A stretch of DNA of 64,000 bases from Anaerolineales bacterium (GTDB taxonomy: Bacteria > Chloroflexota > Anaerolineae > Anaerolineales > Villigracilaceae), in assembly GCA_016789025.1 (NCBI GenBank), contig JAEURC010000052.1, forward strand, positions 19,514 through 83,513, in the 5' to 3' direction. A program made the position numbers and the translations under genes. Shown here in pieces: positions 17,532 through 26,672 of the stretch (position 1 is its first letter; every line of letters begins with the position of its first letter). A model generated the notes under the pieces. That model searched no databases and was not told the origin of the DNA. It saw only the letters and a program-made list of their open reading frames with translations.

Positions 17532-18688
17532 CCACTCAAACGCGTCGATAAACCCAGTAACTTGCCAATCGCGCGAGCAATGACGCGCGCGGCTTCCGGC
17601 TTGCCTGCTCGGCGGCAATTTTCAATTACTTTTTTCCGTTCCTCCGGGCGCGATAGCCAGCGCGTCAGCGCACGGACCACATCCTGCGGCTTGGGCGCCC
17701 ACACGCCCGCGCCTTCATGTTCTACAAATGTGACATTGCCATCTTCCTGCCCCGGAAGTTTGGAATATAAAATGATCGGCAGTTCAGCGTTGAGCGCTTC
17801 GGCGATTGTGCCGGGACCCGCCTTTGTGACGATGAAGTCGGAGGCGCGCATGAAGTCGGGCATATCGCGCGTGAAGCCGTAAATGAATGTTGGGTTCTCC
17901 CATTTCTGCGCTTCGAGAGTCGTTTTCAGGCGTTGATTCCGCCCGCACACGATGACCAGCCCCACGTCCAGACCGGAAGCGTCGATCGCGCGCGCGGTCT
18001 TTGCCAGAGGTCCCATCCCCTCGCCGCCGCCGACGAGTAACACGATGGGTTTATCGAGAGTCCACCCCAGTTTTTTTCGGATCACGCTTTTTCTACCGAG
18101 CGGCTTGCAATATTTATTGGCAACAGGAAGCCCAACGACGCGGACTTTTTCGGGAGGCATGTTGTATTTGAGGGCGCGTTGGCGAGCCAATTGGGTTGGG
18201 ACGAGGATCAGGTCGGCGCGGTTATCGAACCATAACGCGTGCGTGGTGACCATGTCGGTAACCACTGTGATGAAAGGCGGGCGGTTATTTCCAAGGGCTT
18301 TGAGCGCAAGGGAATTCGCGCCCAAGTGAACGGTGACGATCAAGTCGGCGGGATGTTCGCGCACAAGGGCTTTCGCCGCGCGACGCGCAAGGGGCCATGT
18401 GGTGGCGGTGATCATGCGCGCGCGGGCGCGTCCATCGGTGGCGTAAAAACTTGCGCTCCACAATCGCGGCGCTTTGACCGCGTACCGGTACATATCTGCC
18501 GTATGATTAAATGGCACCGGCGCGTAATCTTTGAAAAAATCCACCATCTCAGTGGTCACATTGTTTTTGTATTCAATGTGAACCGCTTCGATGATGGCTT
18601 CTGCCGCGGAACGATGCCCGCCTCCGGTGTCGGAGAAGAAAAAGACAATATGAGGCTTTTTAGGAGTTGTTTTTTTCGGTGTCATCAT
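17528..18688 (-). CDS. MGDG synthase-like glycosyltransferase (GT28)
   Basis: 386-residue GT-B glycosyltransferase of the MGDG synthase/MurG group, expected to transfer a sugar from UDP-sugar to diacylglycerol at the membrane face. The N-terminal motif FFFSDTGGGHRSAAEAI is the signature of MGDG synthases and processive diglucosyl-diacylglycerol synthases. The C-terminal GT28 domain shows VGGGEGMG, the UDP-binding VTKAGPGTIAEALNAELP and PGQEDGN. Its start overlaps the 3' end of the DUF951 gene by 29 bases and its stop overlaps the hydrolase start, so all three form one operon. Acceptor lipid is inferred from family only. Confidence 0.9.
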   Translation of the reverse strand: MMTPKKTTPKKPHIVFFFSDTGGGHRSAAEAIIEAVHIEYKNNVTTEMVDFFKDYAPVPFNHTADMYRYAVKAPRLWSASFYATDGRARARMITATTWPLARRAAKALVREHPADLIVTVHLGANSLALKALGNNRPPFITVVTDMVTTHALWFDNRADLILVPTQLARQRALKYNMPPEKVRVVGLPVANKYCKPLGRKSVIRKKLGWTLDKPIVLLVGGGEGMGPLAKTARAIDASGLDVGLVIVCGRNQRLKTTLEAQKWENPTFIYGFTRDMPDFMRASDFIVTKAGPGTIAEALNAELPIILYSKLPGQEDGNVTFVEHEGAGVWAPKPQDVVRALTRWLSRPEERKKVIENCRRAGKPEAARVIARAIGKLLGLSTRLSG

Positions 18689-18872
18689 GTTCCGTCAGGT
18701 TGATTTTAAGTCTCTTTGCCAGTTCGCGTCGCGTGAGCATGACGCGCCGACCGCAGCCTTTGCATTCCAGTCCAATATCCGCGCCGAGGCGCGTCACTGT
18801 CCATTCGTAAGAGCCGCAGGGGTGTTGTTTGCGGAGGCGGAGGTGATCGTGGAGGCGGAGGTTGGGGAGCAT
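18660..18872 (-). CDS. DUF951 family protein
   Basis: 70-residue protein. The segments LRKQHPCGSYEWTVTRLGAD and CKGCGRRVMLTRRELAKRL match the DUF951 pattern, in which HPCG and CxxC-type Cys residues probably bind zinc. Function of the family is unknown; a nucleic-acid-binding zinc ribbon is often supposed. The 3' end overlaps the glycosyltransferase start by 29 bases in another frame, so expression is linked. There is no convincing Shine-Dalgarno before ATG 18872. The 5' side is the purine-rich word tract at 18896-18974. Confidence 0.9.
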   Translation of the reverse strand: MLPNLRLHDHLRLRKQHPCGSYEWTVTRLGADIGLECKGCGRRVMLTRRELAKRLKINLTEHDDTEKNNS

Positions 18873-18895
18873 GGAGGTAATTGGTAAATGATAAT

Positions 18896-18974
18896 TGAGG
18901 GTGGAGAAGAGGAGAATTGGAGGATTAGAGGATTAGAGAATTGAGACCAGAGATTGGAGACTGGAGATTGGGGA
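18896..18974. repeat. Purine-rich shuffled-word tract
   Basis: An irregular series of words such as GGAGGATTAGA, GGATTAGAGAATTG and GAGATTGGAGACTGGAGATT. It lies in the divergent region between the DUF951 gene and the phosphoribosyltransferase. Closely similar wording, on the other strand, occurs in frame inside the methyltransferase gene (21583-21628) and the BatA-like gene (7646-7716). Not a strict tandem repeat. Confidence 0.7.
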
Positions 18975-19029
18975 ACATTATAAATGAATCGTGATAAACT
19001 TCAGCTGAGATTTGACTGTGGAGAATGGA

Positions 19030-19581
19030 ATGGCTAAACACGAAACTTACGCGGTTGAGATTGCGGGATTAAAACGCGAACTGCCTCTGTTCGAGATCAA
19101 GCCCGGGTTGAAGATCGCGATCCTCAATATTCTAGGCGATACGGAACTGGCGCAGGCTTCCGCGAAGGAATTGGCGAAGAAATTAGCAGAGAAACAATTC
19201 GATGTGTTGGTGACGGCGGAGGCGAAATCCATCCCGCTGGCGTATGCGTTGTCTGTGGAAACAAAAAAGCCTTACGTGGTGCTCCGCAAGGCGTATAAAC
19301 TCTACATGGGCGACGCGCTCAAAGCCGAGACGTTGTCCATCACCACAGGTCAACCGCAAACGTTGATCCTTGACGAGAAAGACCGCGAATTGGTGAAAGG
19401 TAAAAATGTTGTGATCGTGGACGATGTGATCAGCACGGGGTCCACGCTTCAAGGTATGCGGATGATCCTCGATAAAGCGGGTTCCACGGTTGTAGCGGAG
19501 GCGGCCATCTTCACCGAAGGCGATCGCGCCGAATGGATGCACATCGTTTCGCTGGGGCATTTGCCGTTGTTTACGGAGTGA
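19030..19581 (+). CDS. Adenine phosphoribosyltransferase-like protein
   Basis: 183-residue type I phosphoribosyltransferase. The PRPP-binding motif VVIVDDVISTGSTL is at about 123-136, the flexible-loop region precedes it (LSITTGQPQTLILDEKD) and the N-terminal hood contains VETKKPYVVLRKAYKLY. The arrangement resembles adenine PRTases, which make AMP from adenine and PRPP. The sequence is divergent enough that xanthine or regulatory PRTase functions remain possible. Start ATG 19030 is preceded by GTGGAGAATGGA (good ribosome binding site). A terminator hairpin follows at 19622-19660. Confidence 0.82.
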   Translation: MAKHETYAVEIAGLKRELPLFEIKPGLKIAILNILGDTELAQASAKELAKKLAEKQFDVLVTAEAKSIPLAYALSVETKKPYVVLRKAYKLYMGDALKAETLSITTGQPQTLILDEKDRELVKGKNVVIVDDVISTGSTLQGMRMILDKAGSTVVAEAAIFTEGDRAEWMHIVSLGHLPLFTE

Positions 19582-19621
19582 GGAAGTAGACACGTAGACA
19601 GGATAGACAGGTATACACGTG

Positions 19622-19660
19622 AAAGGCTGTAGGTCGTACAACCTCCAGCCTTCTTTTTTT
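19622..19660 (+). terminator. Intrinsic terminator after the phosphoribosyltransferase
   Basis: AAGGCTGTAGGT pairs with ACCTCCAGCCTT (one mismatch) around CGTACA, followed by CTTTTTTT. It is placed 41 bases after the stop, between converging genes. Confidence 0.85.
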
Positions 19661-19674
19661 CCTTGTGTACTTGT

Positions 19675-19956
19675 TTACGTGTTTCCTTGTTTACGTCGCT
19701 TGCCCCTTTTACCGCTCACAATCAACCGCACCTTCCCCTCCCTCTTCATCCTCTTGATAGCGCGCTCGCGTTTCATGGCGGAGGTTCGATCCGGCTGTTC
19801 TTCCACGTACGCCAATTTCACCGGCAGGCGCATCCGCGTGTATTTTGCGCCGCGTCCCTTGTTGTGAACGGTAACGCGCTTTTCGGGGTCAATTGCCCAG
19901 CCCGTGTAATACGTCCCGTCCGCGCATTCGACAATGTAGCAAAAGCAGACGCTCAC
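19675..19956 (-). CDS. GIY-YIG nuclease family protein (UPF0213-like)
   Basis: 93-residue stand-alone GIY-YIG domain. The two halves of the motif are CYIVECADGTYYTGW (YIV...YTG), followed by the conserved Arg in DPEKRVTVHN, KYTRMRLPVKLAY and a Glu in MKRERAIKRMKR that should bind metal. Such single-domain proteins are predicted endonucleases, and some act on damaged DNA or RNA. The C-terminus is Lys/Arg-rich. Its ATG overlaps the stop of the TyrA-like gene (ATGA), so it is co-translated with it; a functional link is not evident. Confidence 0.9.
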   Translation of the reverse strand: MSVCFCYIVECADGTYYTGWAIDPEKRVTVHNKGRGAKYTRMRLPVKLAYVEEQPDRTSAMKRERAIKRMKREGKVRLIVSGKRGKRRKQGNT

Positions 19957-20945
19957 TTTTTATTTTTATTGCGCCCGAATAAATTGCCCATGAACAACTG
20001 GTTCATGCGCGCGCCAAGCGTGACCGAATCCATTTCGGATCGTTGCGCGTCCTGCCAGTCTGCGCGCGCGCGTTCATTGAGCCACCGATCTCGCGCCTTG
20101 ACGGCATTTTCAAGATAGGATAAAACCTCCGCCTCATTCCCATTGTGGATCTGATCGCGCAGCTTCTGCAAAGACGCCATGTACGCGTCTAACATACGGA
20201 CCGTGTTCTCGCGGTTTAGCAATGCGGCCTCTCGCAGTGATCCCGCTTCATCATGATAGGCAATTCCCGAAGTGACCGACGCATACGGGCGCGCAGCCAC
20301 CTTGCGCGCTTCCGTCCAGCCGGGTTGGTTCACCGTGGCATCAAGAAGCGCCGCCGCCGCTAATTGCGGCAACACGTGCGCAGATGCCAGTAACCCATCC
20401 GCTTCGACCGAATCGGTGAACATCACGCGCGCACCTAACAGGCTGACGAGATTGCTTGCCAGGTCTAACGCTTCGCTGGGCGTGCCGGCAGGCGCGTTGA
20501 CGAGGAATAGCCCATCTTTAAAGAGATCGGCGCGCGCAGAGTTCACACCGAGGTCCGTGCCATGCAGGTAATTTGCACCAGCCGCGGGTGAAAGCCCCAC
20601 ATAATAACGTCCCTGTGGAATCAACTTTCCCACCCACGAGGCAACCTCCCCCTTGGCGGGAGCCGTGTCGAGAATCACCGTGCCCTCTTGAACGTCTTGG
20701 GCGATATACCCAAGCGTGTCGCGTATTTCACTCAGCGGCATGCTGAGCACGACGATGTTCGCGTTGCTAACCGAAGAGGGTAGATTGACCTTGATCTCGT
20801 CCACCGCGCCGGCTTTTTGTGAAAGACGCGCAACTTCGTAATCTTTATCATGCCCGACTCGTTTGATGTTTTTCTGGTTGGCAAGAGCCAGCCCGATAGA
20901 ACTCCCTACCTGCCCCAGACCGAGAATAGTGATTTGAACTGTCAT
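19953..20945 (-). CDS. TyrA-like NAD-dependent dehydrogenase lacking the catalytic His
   Basis: 330-residue protein with an N-terminal Rossmann fold (ITILGLGQVGSSIGLALA) and an all-helical C-terminal domain arranged as in prephenate/arogenate dehydrogenases. DTAPAKGEV and the ASAHVLPQLAAAALL helix support this. The position where TyrA carries its catalytic His (HPM/HPxxG) reads VGLSPAAGANYLHG, so the His is replaced by Ser. It may use another 2-oxo or beta-hydroxy acid, or have lost activity. The promoter has TATAAT 30 bases upstream and AGAGGTC as ribosome binding site. It is co-translated with the GIY-YIG gene. Confidence 0.75.
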   Translation of the reverse strand: MTVQITILGLGQVGSSIGLALANQKNIKRVGHDKDYEVARLSQKAGAVDEIKVNLPSSVSNANIVVLSMPLSEIRDTLGYIAQDVQEGTVILDTAPAKGEVASWVGKLIPQGRYYVGLSPAAGANYLHGTDLGVNSARADLFKDGLFLVNAPAGTPSEALDLASNLVSLLGARVMFTDSVEADGLLASAHVLPQLAAAALLDATVNQPGWTEARKVAARPYASVTSGIAYHDEAGSLREAALLNRENTVRMLDAYMASLQKLRDQIHNGNEAEVLSYLENAVKARDRWLNERARADWQDAQRSEMDSVTLGARMNQLFMGNLFGRNKNKK

Positions 20946-21011
20946 CTTGACCTCTTGGAATGAATTCGAAGGAATATTATAACGGCAGTTCCAACAGCCC
21001 GCCCGTTAAAG

Positions 21012-21048
21012 TGCGAGAACCGCGGACGCCGACCGCGGTTCCCTACGA
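21012..21048. repeat. Short palindrome in the gap upstream of the TyrA-like gene
   Basis: AACCGCGG and CCGCGGTT pair around ACGCCGA. It lies in a 283-base region (20946-21228) between the methyltransferase stop and the TyrA-like start. The rest of this region holds the TyrA-like promoter and no other feature I can support. Confidence 0.6.
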
Positions 21049-21228
21049 AAGGAGGAGAAGAGAAATCACCTTACGGGGTCAAATTTATCATAGTCGACTC
21101 CATCGTGCTTGACGCCAAACCTACGATTACCCTACGATTAACCGACGCCCAATACGTTCTGGGAATGTTCATCATAAGCGATAGAGAAAATCTACGAGAG
21201 TCCGATTGGCATAGGGGAGAGTGTGGTT

Positions 21229-22161
21229 TCATCCGTTGACTTCTTGAGATGTTGAATCCCGCTTTTGTTTGCCGCCATTTTGCTCCGCAACTGCGCTATG
21301 TTCGAAAAGCCAGAGCAGGAATCCCTTGGAGAGAAATTTCCTCTGCAAATTGACTTTATACCCCTTCCCTGCAAGCGATTCCGCCGTCGCAATGAACCAC
21401 TGCCTCGTCCCGTATGTTTTCATCACGGAGGTCTCCCTTGCCGATCGCTTCCATGCTTCGAAGAAATTATAGATCGGCTCGCCGCGCACAACGCGATGGA
21501 TCAAGTTCTTTGGCAGGATGGTTTGAAATTCATCCACATCGAAGCCCAAGCGGAAATTTGTGCTGAATACCAGCGCCTCGAATCTCCAGTCCTCCAGTTC
21601 CCAATCTCTAGTCTCCAACTCTCTACTTCTCTGTTTCCCGGCATCCTCCACACGCCGCGCCACGTTCGCGCACCAAACACTCCCAAACGGATTCGAGGTT
21701 CCCTCGATCATCAACCCGCCGGGCAAAATATATTGAGCGAGTCGTTCATAGGCGGGAGCGACATCTTTTTCTTCGTACTGACGCAACACGTTGAAGGCGC
21801 GGATTAAACGAACACGTTCTCCCTCCTGCAACGGCAAGTTGAATCCGCCCAAACGGAAGAATGTTTTGTCGTCTGCGAATGGCAATGCGGCTTTTACGCG
21901 CTCTTTTTCAATTTCTACGCCGAGGATTTTCAAGTCGGGGTTCACGCGCCGGAAGCGCGACGCGGCTTCGAGCGTGGTACGCGCGTCGAAGCCGTAGCCG
22001 AGGTCGACGAATATCGAGTTGGCGAACCAGCCATCCGTTCGCGAAAGAAGCGATGGTTCGTAGAGCAGGATGAAATTGTCCACGCGGCGGAGTCGATTGG
22101 AGGCGGTTTTGCCGCGAGTGGGAAGTCCCTCTGGTTTTTTTGAGGCGCGTTGATGGGACAT
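21229..22161 (-). CDS. Class I SAM-dependent methyltransferase
   Basis: 310-residue putative methyltransferase. SAM-binding motif I is IFVDLGYGFDARTTLEAA (about 52-69), followed by ILGVEIEKERV with the acidic residue that usually holds the ribose. The substrate is not deducible. Residues about 180-196 (REL, DWELEDW and nearby) derive from a shuffled-word tract (21583-21628) that appears to be an in-frame insertion. The start ATG 22161 directly abuts the U-tract of the rpoC terminator, so expression probably depends on read-through from rpoC; I see no Shine-Dalgarno. Confidence 0.75.
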   Translation of the reverse strand: MSHQRASKKPEGLPTRGKTASNRLRRVDNFILLYEPSLLSRTDGWFANSIFVDLGYGFDARTTLEAASRFRRVNPDLKILGVEIEKERVKAALPFADDKTFFRLGGFNLPLQEGERVRLIRAFNVLRQYEEKDVAPAYERLAQYILPGGLMIEGTSNPFGSVWCANVARRVEDAGKQRSRELETRDWELEDWRFEALVFSTNFRLGFDVDEFQTILPKNLIHRVVRGEPIYNFFEAWKRSARETSVMKTYGTRQWFIATAESLAGKGYKVNLQRKFLSKGFLLWLFEHSAVAEQNGGKQKRDSTSQEVNG

Positions 22162-22196
22162 AAAAAAATTGGGACACGGTAATTGCCGTGTCCCAA
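22162..22196 (-). terminator. Intrinsic terminator after rpoC
   Basis: On the - strand, TTGGGACACGG pairs perfectly with CCGTGTCCCAA around CAATTA, followed by seven T. It is a strong terminator. Its U-tract touches the ATG of the methyltransferase gene. Confidence 0.92.
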
Positions 22197-22202
22197 GGTT
22201 TG

Positions 22203-25200
22203 TTAGTCAGCCGCGGATGCGTCTGGTGAAATTTCCGCCGCTTGCGACGCGCCGCCTTCTTGAAAGACAGGGTCTTCGCTCTTGACCGGCTCTTTGATGA
22301 AACCGGTGCCGGCGGGGATCAATTTACCGATGATCACGTTCTCTTTCAAGCCGCGCAACGGATCGCTGGTGGAGCCAATCGCCGCGCCTGCCAGCACTTT
22401 GATGGTGTGCTGGAACGAGGAGGCTGAGAGGAACGAGTCGGTGCTGAGTGAGGCTTTTGTAACGCCGAGCAACACTTCGGAGAACTTGGCGGGCTGTTTA
22501 CCATCAGCCAGCAACTGCTCGTTGATCTTGCGGAGTTCGAGCCGTTCCACCGGGTCCCCAGGCAGGAACTTGGAATCGCCGGGGCGGGTGATCTGCACCT
22601 TGCTCAACATCTTGCGGATGATGACCTCGAAGTGTTTGTCGTGGATGTTCTGCCCTTGCGAGCGGTACACTTTTTGCACTTCGGTCATCAAATACATCTG
22701 GCAGGCTTCGCGCCCTTGAATTTTCAACACACGGTGCGGGTTGAGCGAGCCTTCGGTGAGCGGGCGCCCGGCTTCGATCTTTTCGCCGTCTTTCACGAGC
22801 AGGCGGGATGTGGTCGGCACTTCGTTAACAGATTCCTCGCGGCGGTCATACGAGACGATCACTTTGCGTTCTTTCTTTTCGACGCGCACGCGGCCGCCGT
22901 GCTGGGCGACGATCTTCGCATCGTCCAACGTTGCGAGTGTTTCGCCCGCCTTGACCTCCGCCTCATCTTTGACAGCGAACTTCCACTCCTCGGGGATACC
23001 GTATTCATCGCTGACAAGTTCGCTCTGTTCGATGATCACTTCGCGCAGATCGGCGTATTTTTCCGATTGCTTGATGCGCACCGTGCCGCTGATCTCCGCC
23101 ACGACGGCTTCGCCCTTTGGCTGTTTGCGCGCTTCGAACAATTCTTCCACGCGCGGCAGACCGGTGGTAATGTCTGCTCCGCCGGCGGCGACACCGCCCG
23201 TGTGGAAGGTGCGCAGCGTGAGTTGCGTGCCCGGCTCGCCGATGGATTGCGCGGCGACGATGCCAACAGCCGAGCCGAGTCCCACCATCATACCGCGACC
23301 GAGATCAAGCCCGTAGCAGCTGGCGCAGATGCCGTGTTGCAGTTCGCAGCTCAGCGGCGAGCGGACTTTAATCTCTTCAATTCCAGAAGCGGCAATTTTA
23401 CGCGCCATATCCTGGCTGATTACATCGTTATATTCTCCAAGGACCTCGCCGGTCTTCGGGTCGACGACTCGTTCAGCAAGCAAACGGCTGAACAAGCGAC
23501 TACTGAGCGATTGACCTGCCACATCGTCGCGGCGGCGAATCATTACGCCATCGTGCGTACCGCAATCGGGTTCGTTGATGATAATATCCTGCGCAATATC
23601 CACGAGGCGGCGAGTGAGATAGCCGGCATCTGCGGTGCGCAGAGCGGTATCTGCCAGACCCTTGCGCGCACCATGCGTCGAGATGAAGTATTCCTGCGCG
23701 GTGAGTCCCTCGCGGAAGTTGGACCGGATCGGCATCGGGATGATGCGCCCGGACGGGTCTGCCATCAAACCGCGCATACCCGCCAACTGGCTGATGGTGG
23801 AGAATCCGCCTTTGGTCGCGCCGGAGGATGCCATGGTCGAGAGGTTGCCGTCCGGATCCATGGATTTCTTGACCGCATCGGCGACCTTATCGGTTGTGCC
23901 CTGCCAGATCTCGATCTCGCGCTCGTTCTTTTCCTGTTCGGTGAGCAAGCCGCGGCGGAAGTCGCGTTGCACGAGTTCGACGGCTTTGAGGGCTTCGTCG
24001 ATGATGCCCTTGCGTTCCGGCGGGATGGAAATGTCGGCAACCGCAAGCGTGGTGCCAGACCTCATGGCGTATTCAAAGCCGAGCGATTTGATGCGGTCAG
24101 CGACGTCAGTGGTCTCTTCCTGCCCGCACAGTTCGTACACTTCGGCGATCAAATCTTTCACGCCACCTTTGTCCAATTTTTCGTTCACGAACTGCACTTC
24201 CGGGGGGAGGATGCGGTTGAAGATAACGCGACCAACTGTCGTGTCGACGAGACGCGTTACCGGTTCTTCGAGACGATCACCTTTATCGTTGTACCAGGTA
24301 GTCGCCAGCAATTTGATCTCGGAATGAACTTCCACCTGATCGAGAGCGTACGCCATCTCCACTTCATCCATATCGGCGAAGGCGCGTCCATCGCCTTTGT
24401 GCGCGGCTTTCTGCGGCATCGTCAAATAATAAACGCCCAACACCATATCCTTCGAAGGCGAGATGATCGGCTCGCCGTCGGCAGGTTTGAGCAAGTTCTT
24501 GGAGGCAAGCATCAACTCGCGCGCTTCTTTCACTGCCTTTTGTGAAAGCGGAACATGCACAGCCATCTGGTCGCCGTCGAAGTCCGCGTTGAACGCGGTG
24601 GTGACGAGCGGATGCAACTGGATCGCCGAGCCCTCGATCAGAAGCGGCTCGAATGCTTGGATGCCCAGGCGATGCAGCGTCGGTGCGCGGTTCAATAAAA
24701 CGGGGCGATCGCCGATAACACCCTCGAGCGCTTCCCACACTTCGGGGCGGTTGCGCTCGATCAGGCGACGAGCTCCCTTCACGTTGGCGGCATAGTTGCT
24801 CTGCACAAGCCGCGCAATGACGAACGGGCGATAGAGTTCAAGAGCCATGCTCTTGGGAAGCCCACATTGATAGAGTTTGAGTTGCGGACCGACCACGATC
24901 ACGGAGCGACCGGAATAGTCCACGCGCTTGCCGAGCAGGTTGCGGCGAAAGCGACCCTTCTTGCCTTTGAGCATATCACTCAAGGATTTGAGTTCGCGGC
25001 GTCCGCGACGAGAAAGGGCTTTGCCGCGCTGTGAATTGTCAATGAGGCTGTCTACCGCTTCTTGCAACATGCGCTTCTCGTTGCGGATGATGACATCCGG
25101 CGCGCCAAGTTCAAGCAGACGCTTCAAGCGGTTGTTGCGGTTGATGACGCGGCGATAGAGATCGTTCAGATCGGAAGTGGCAAAGCGTCCGCCGTCGAGT

Positions 25201-26462
25201 TGCACCATCGGGCGCAGGTCGGGAGGGATGACCGGCAGGATGGTGAGGATCATCCATTCGGGGCGATTGCCGGAACGTTTGAAGGCTTCAACAACTTTCA
25301 AACGAGTCGTCGCCTTCTTGCGCTTCTGTTTCGATTTGGTGGTCTTCACCTCGTGCCAGAGTTCTTCGGCGAGTTTGTCGAGGTCGAGGCGTTCAAGCAC
25401 ATCGTAGAATGCCTCGGCACCCATGTCGGCGCGGAAGACTTGTCCCCAGCGTTGTTTGAGTTCGCGGTAGCGAATTTCGCTGAGGAAGGTGAACGGGCGC
25501 AGTTCGAGCAATTCGTCGCGCTGGCGCGAGGATTGGTTCGAGGAAACCGAAGTCTGCTCTTCGAGTTGCGAGCGCAAGGCTTCCATCCTCAAGTCGGCGT
25601 CAGCTTTGACGCGCCCCGCGTCCATTTTTAGATTTTCCATTTCACGGGCGCGTTCGTCTTTCAATTCGTTTTCCAACGATTCGAGTTTCTTCTGGACGAT
25701 CTTTTGCACCTGCGTGATATGTTTTGCCGCGACCTTATCGCCAGCATCCAGGATCTTCTCGTCGGTCAACTCAAAGACGATGGTCTTTTTGGCGTGTTCA
25801 CCCATCTGCCCTTGCAGGAGTTTTTCAAGTTTTTGCCCTTCCTTGATAACCGGGTCAAGTTTCTCAGCAATGACTTCGTCGTATCCCTGCTCAAGGTTGG
25901 CGATCTTTTGGTTGATATCCGCGACGGTGTGGTCGCGCTTGGTTTTGATCTCGGCAATCTTGGCATTGACGCCGGCCGCCTGTTCGCGTTCGGTATCCGA
26001 AATTTCATCTTCAATTCGCTTCAGGGCTTTGGTGCGGGCTTCCTCATCCACGTAGGTGATGATGTACTGGGCGAAATACAACACGCGGTCGAGGTTGCGG
26101 CGCGAAATATCCAGCAACATGCCGAGGTAGGAGGGAATGCGGCGCGTGTACCAGATGTGCGCAACCGGCGTGGCAAGGTTGATGTGCCCCATGCGCTCGC
26201 GACGCACGGCGGCGCGCGTCACTTCGACGCCGCATTTATCGCAGACGATTCCTTTATAACGGGGGTTCTTGTATTTTCCGCAGTAGCATTGCCAATCGCG
26301 TTGGGGTCCGAAAATGGCTTCACAGAACAAGCCATCTTTTTCGGGGCGCAGGCGGCGGTAGTTAATGGTTTCGGGCTTGAGCACCTCACCGTATGACCAC
26401 GATAAGATGGTCTGTGGCGAGGCGAGACTGATACGGAGTGCGGTTAATCCCTTGGTTTCCAC
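22203..26462 (-). CDS. rpoC: DNA-directed RNA polymerase subunit beta'
   Basis: 1419-residue beta' subunit. The N-terminal zinc site is CYCGKYKN...CDKCGVEV (about 59-77). The active-site metal motif [12 protein letters not shown] is near residue 624, and the second zinc site has [18 protein letters not shown] roughly 170-residue insertion (about 145-315), nearly all charged heptad-like helix, lies between the clamp start and the conserved [12 protein letters not shown] region, where E. coli has none; related coiled-coil insertions are known from Actinobacteria and Chloroflexi. The start is GTG with CAGGAGAG upstream. rpoB is not adjacent: the neighbour upstream is an unrelated PLP enzyme. A strong terminator follows. 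Confidence 0.98.
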   Translation of the reverse strand: METKGLTALRISLASPQTILSWSYGEVLKPETINYRRLRPEKDGLFCEAIFGPQRDWQCYCGKYKNPRYKGIVCDKCGVEVTRAAVRRERMGHINLATPVAHIWYTRRIPSYLGMLLDISRRNLDRVLYFAQYIITYVDEEARTKALKRIEDEISDTEREQAAGVNAKIAEIKTKRDHTVADINQKIANLEQGYDEVIAEKLDPVIKEGQKLEKLLQGQMGEHAKKTIVFELTDEKILDAGDKVAAKHITQVQKIVQKKLESLENELKDERAREMENLKMDAGRVKADADLRMEALRSQLEEQTSVSSNQSSRQRDELLELRPFTFLSEIRYRELKQRWGQVFRADMGAEAFYDVLERLDLDKLAEELWHEVKTTKSKQKRKKATTRLKVVEAFKRSGNRPEWMILTILPVIPPDLRPMVQLDGGRFATSDLNDLYRRVINRNNRLKRLLELGAPDVIIRNEKRMLQEAVDSLIDNSQRGKALSRRGRRELKSLSDMLKGKKGRFRRNLLGKRVDYSGRSVIVVGPQLKLYQCGLPKSMALELYRPFVIARLVQSNYAANVKGARRLIERNRPEVWEALEGVIGDRPVLLNRAPTLHRLGIQAFEPLLIEGSAIQLHPLVTTAFNADFDGDQMAVHVPLSQKAVKEARELMLASKNLLKPADGEPIISPSKDMVLGVYYLTMPQKAAHKGDGRAFADMDEVEMAYALDQVEVHSEIKLLATTWYNDKGDRLEEPVTRLVDTTVGRVIFNRILPPEVQFVNEKLDKGGVKDLIAEVYELCGQEETTDVADRIKSLGFEYAMRSGTTLAVADISIPPERKGIIDEALKAVELVQRDFRRGLLTEQEKNEREIEIWQGTTDKVADAVKKSMDPDGNLSTMASSGATKGGFSTISQLAGMRGLMADPSGRIIPMPIRSNFREGLTAQEYFISTHGARKGLADTALRTADAGYLTRRLVDIAQDIIINEPDCGTHDGVMIRRRDDVAGQSLSSRLFSRLLAERVVDPKTGEVLGEYNDVISQDMARKIAASGIEEIKVRSPLSCELQHGICASCYGLDLGRGMMVGLGSAVGIVAAQSIGEPGTQLTLRTFHTGGVAAGGADITTGLPRVEELFEARKQPKGEAVVAEISGTVRIKQSEKYADLREVIIEQSELVSDEYGIPEEWKFAVKDEAEVKAGETLATLDDAKIVAQHGGRVRVEKKERKVIVSYDRREESVNEVPTTSRLLVKDGEKIEAGRPLTEGSLNPHRVLKIQGREACQMYLMTEVQKVYRSQGQNIHDKHFEVIIRKMLSKVQITRPGDSKFLPGDPVERLELRKINEQLLADGKQPAKFSEVLLGVTKASLSTDSFLSASSFQHTIKVLAGAAIGSTSDPLRGLKENVIIGKLIPAGTGFIKEPVKSEDPVFQEGGASQAAEISPDASAAD

Positions 26463-26590
26463 GTGTTCTCTCCTGAGAAAAGAAGGTTAAGGAGTATCAC
26501 TGTCTCTATACAGCGTATAGTCGGCTGGTATCAGAGACAAACAAAGGCAAGCGCTTCCAGAGTGTTTTCTGAAGCGCTTGCTGGTAAGTA
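26463..26590 (-). promoter_or_regulatory. rpoC 5' region with nested inverted repeats
   Basis: The 210 bases between the PLP-enzyme stop and rpoC hold three nested structures. CTATACAGCGTATAG (26507-26521) is a palindrome, flanked by TGTCTCT and AGAGACA. Further out, AAGCGCTTC and GAAGCGCTT form a hairpin (about 26551-26582) that could terminate the upstream gene. TATACG within the palindrome is a possible -10. Whether this controls rpoC cannot be told from sequence. Confidence 0.45.
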
Positions 26591-26672
26591 CTCGTTTTTT
26601 ACATCCAACGGGGGCAATTATACGCGTTAAAGAAGGAGAGTCAAGGCTAGCGCGTAAGAGTTACGTCAACGT

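Noticed and set aside
16786..17618. Longer alpha/beta hydrolase starting at 17618
   Set aside because: The extra 29 residues are Arg/Ser-rich and overlap the end of the glycosyltransferase gene. ATG 17531 gives a clean ATGA coupling and begins just before the conserved first strand.
22632..24545. 637-codon open frame on the + strand
   Set aside because: It is exactly antisense to the conserved core of rpoC. Its translation is Arg/Ala/Phe-rich without any family pattern, as expected for the complement of a high-GC gene.
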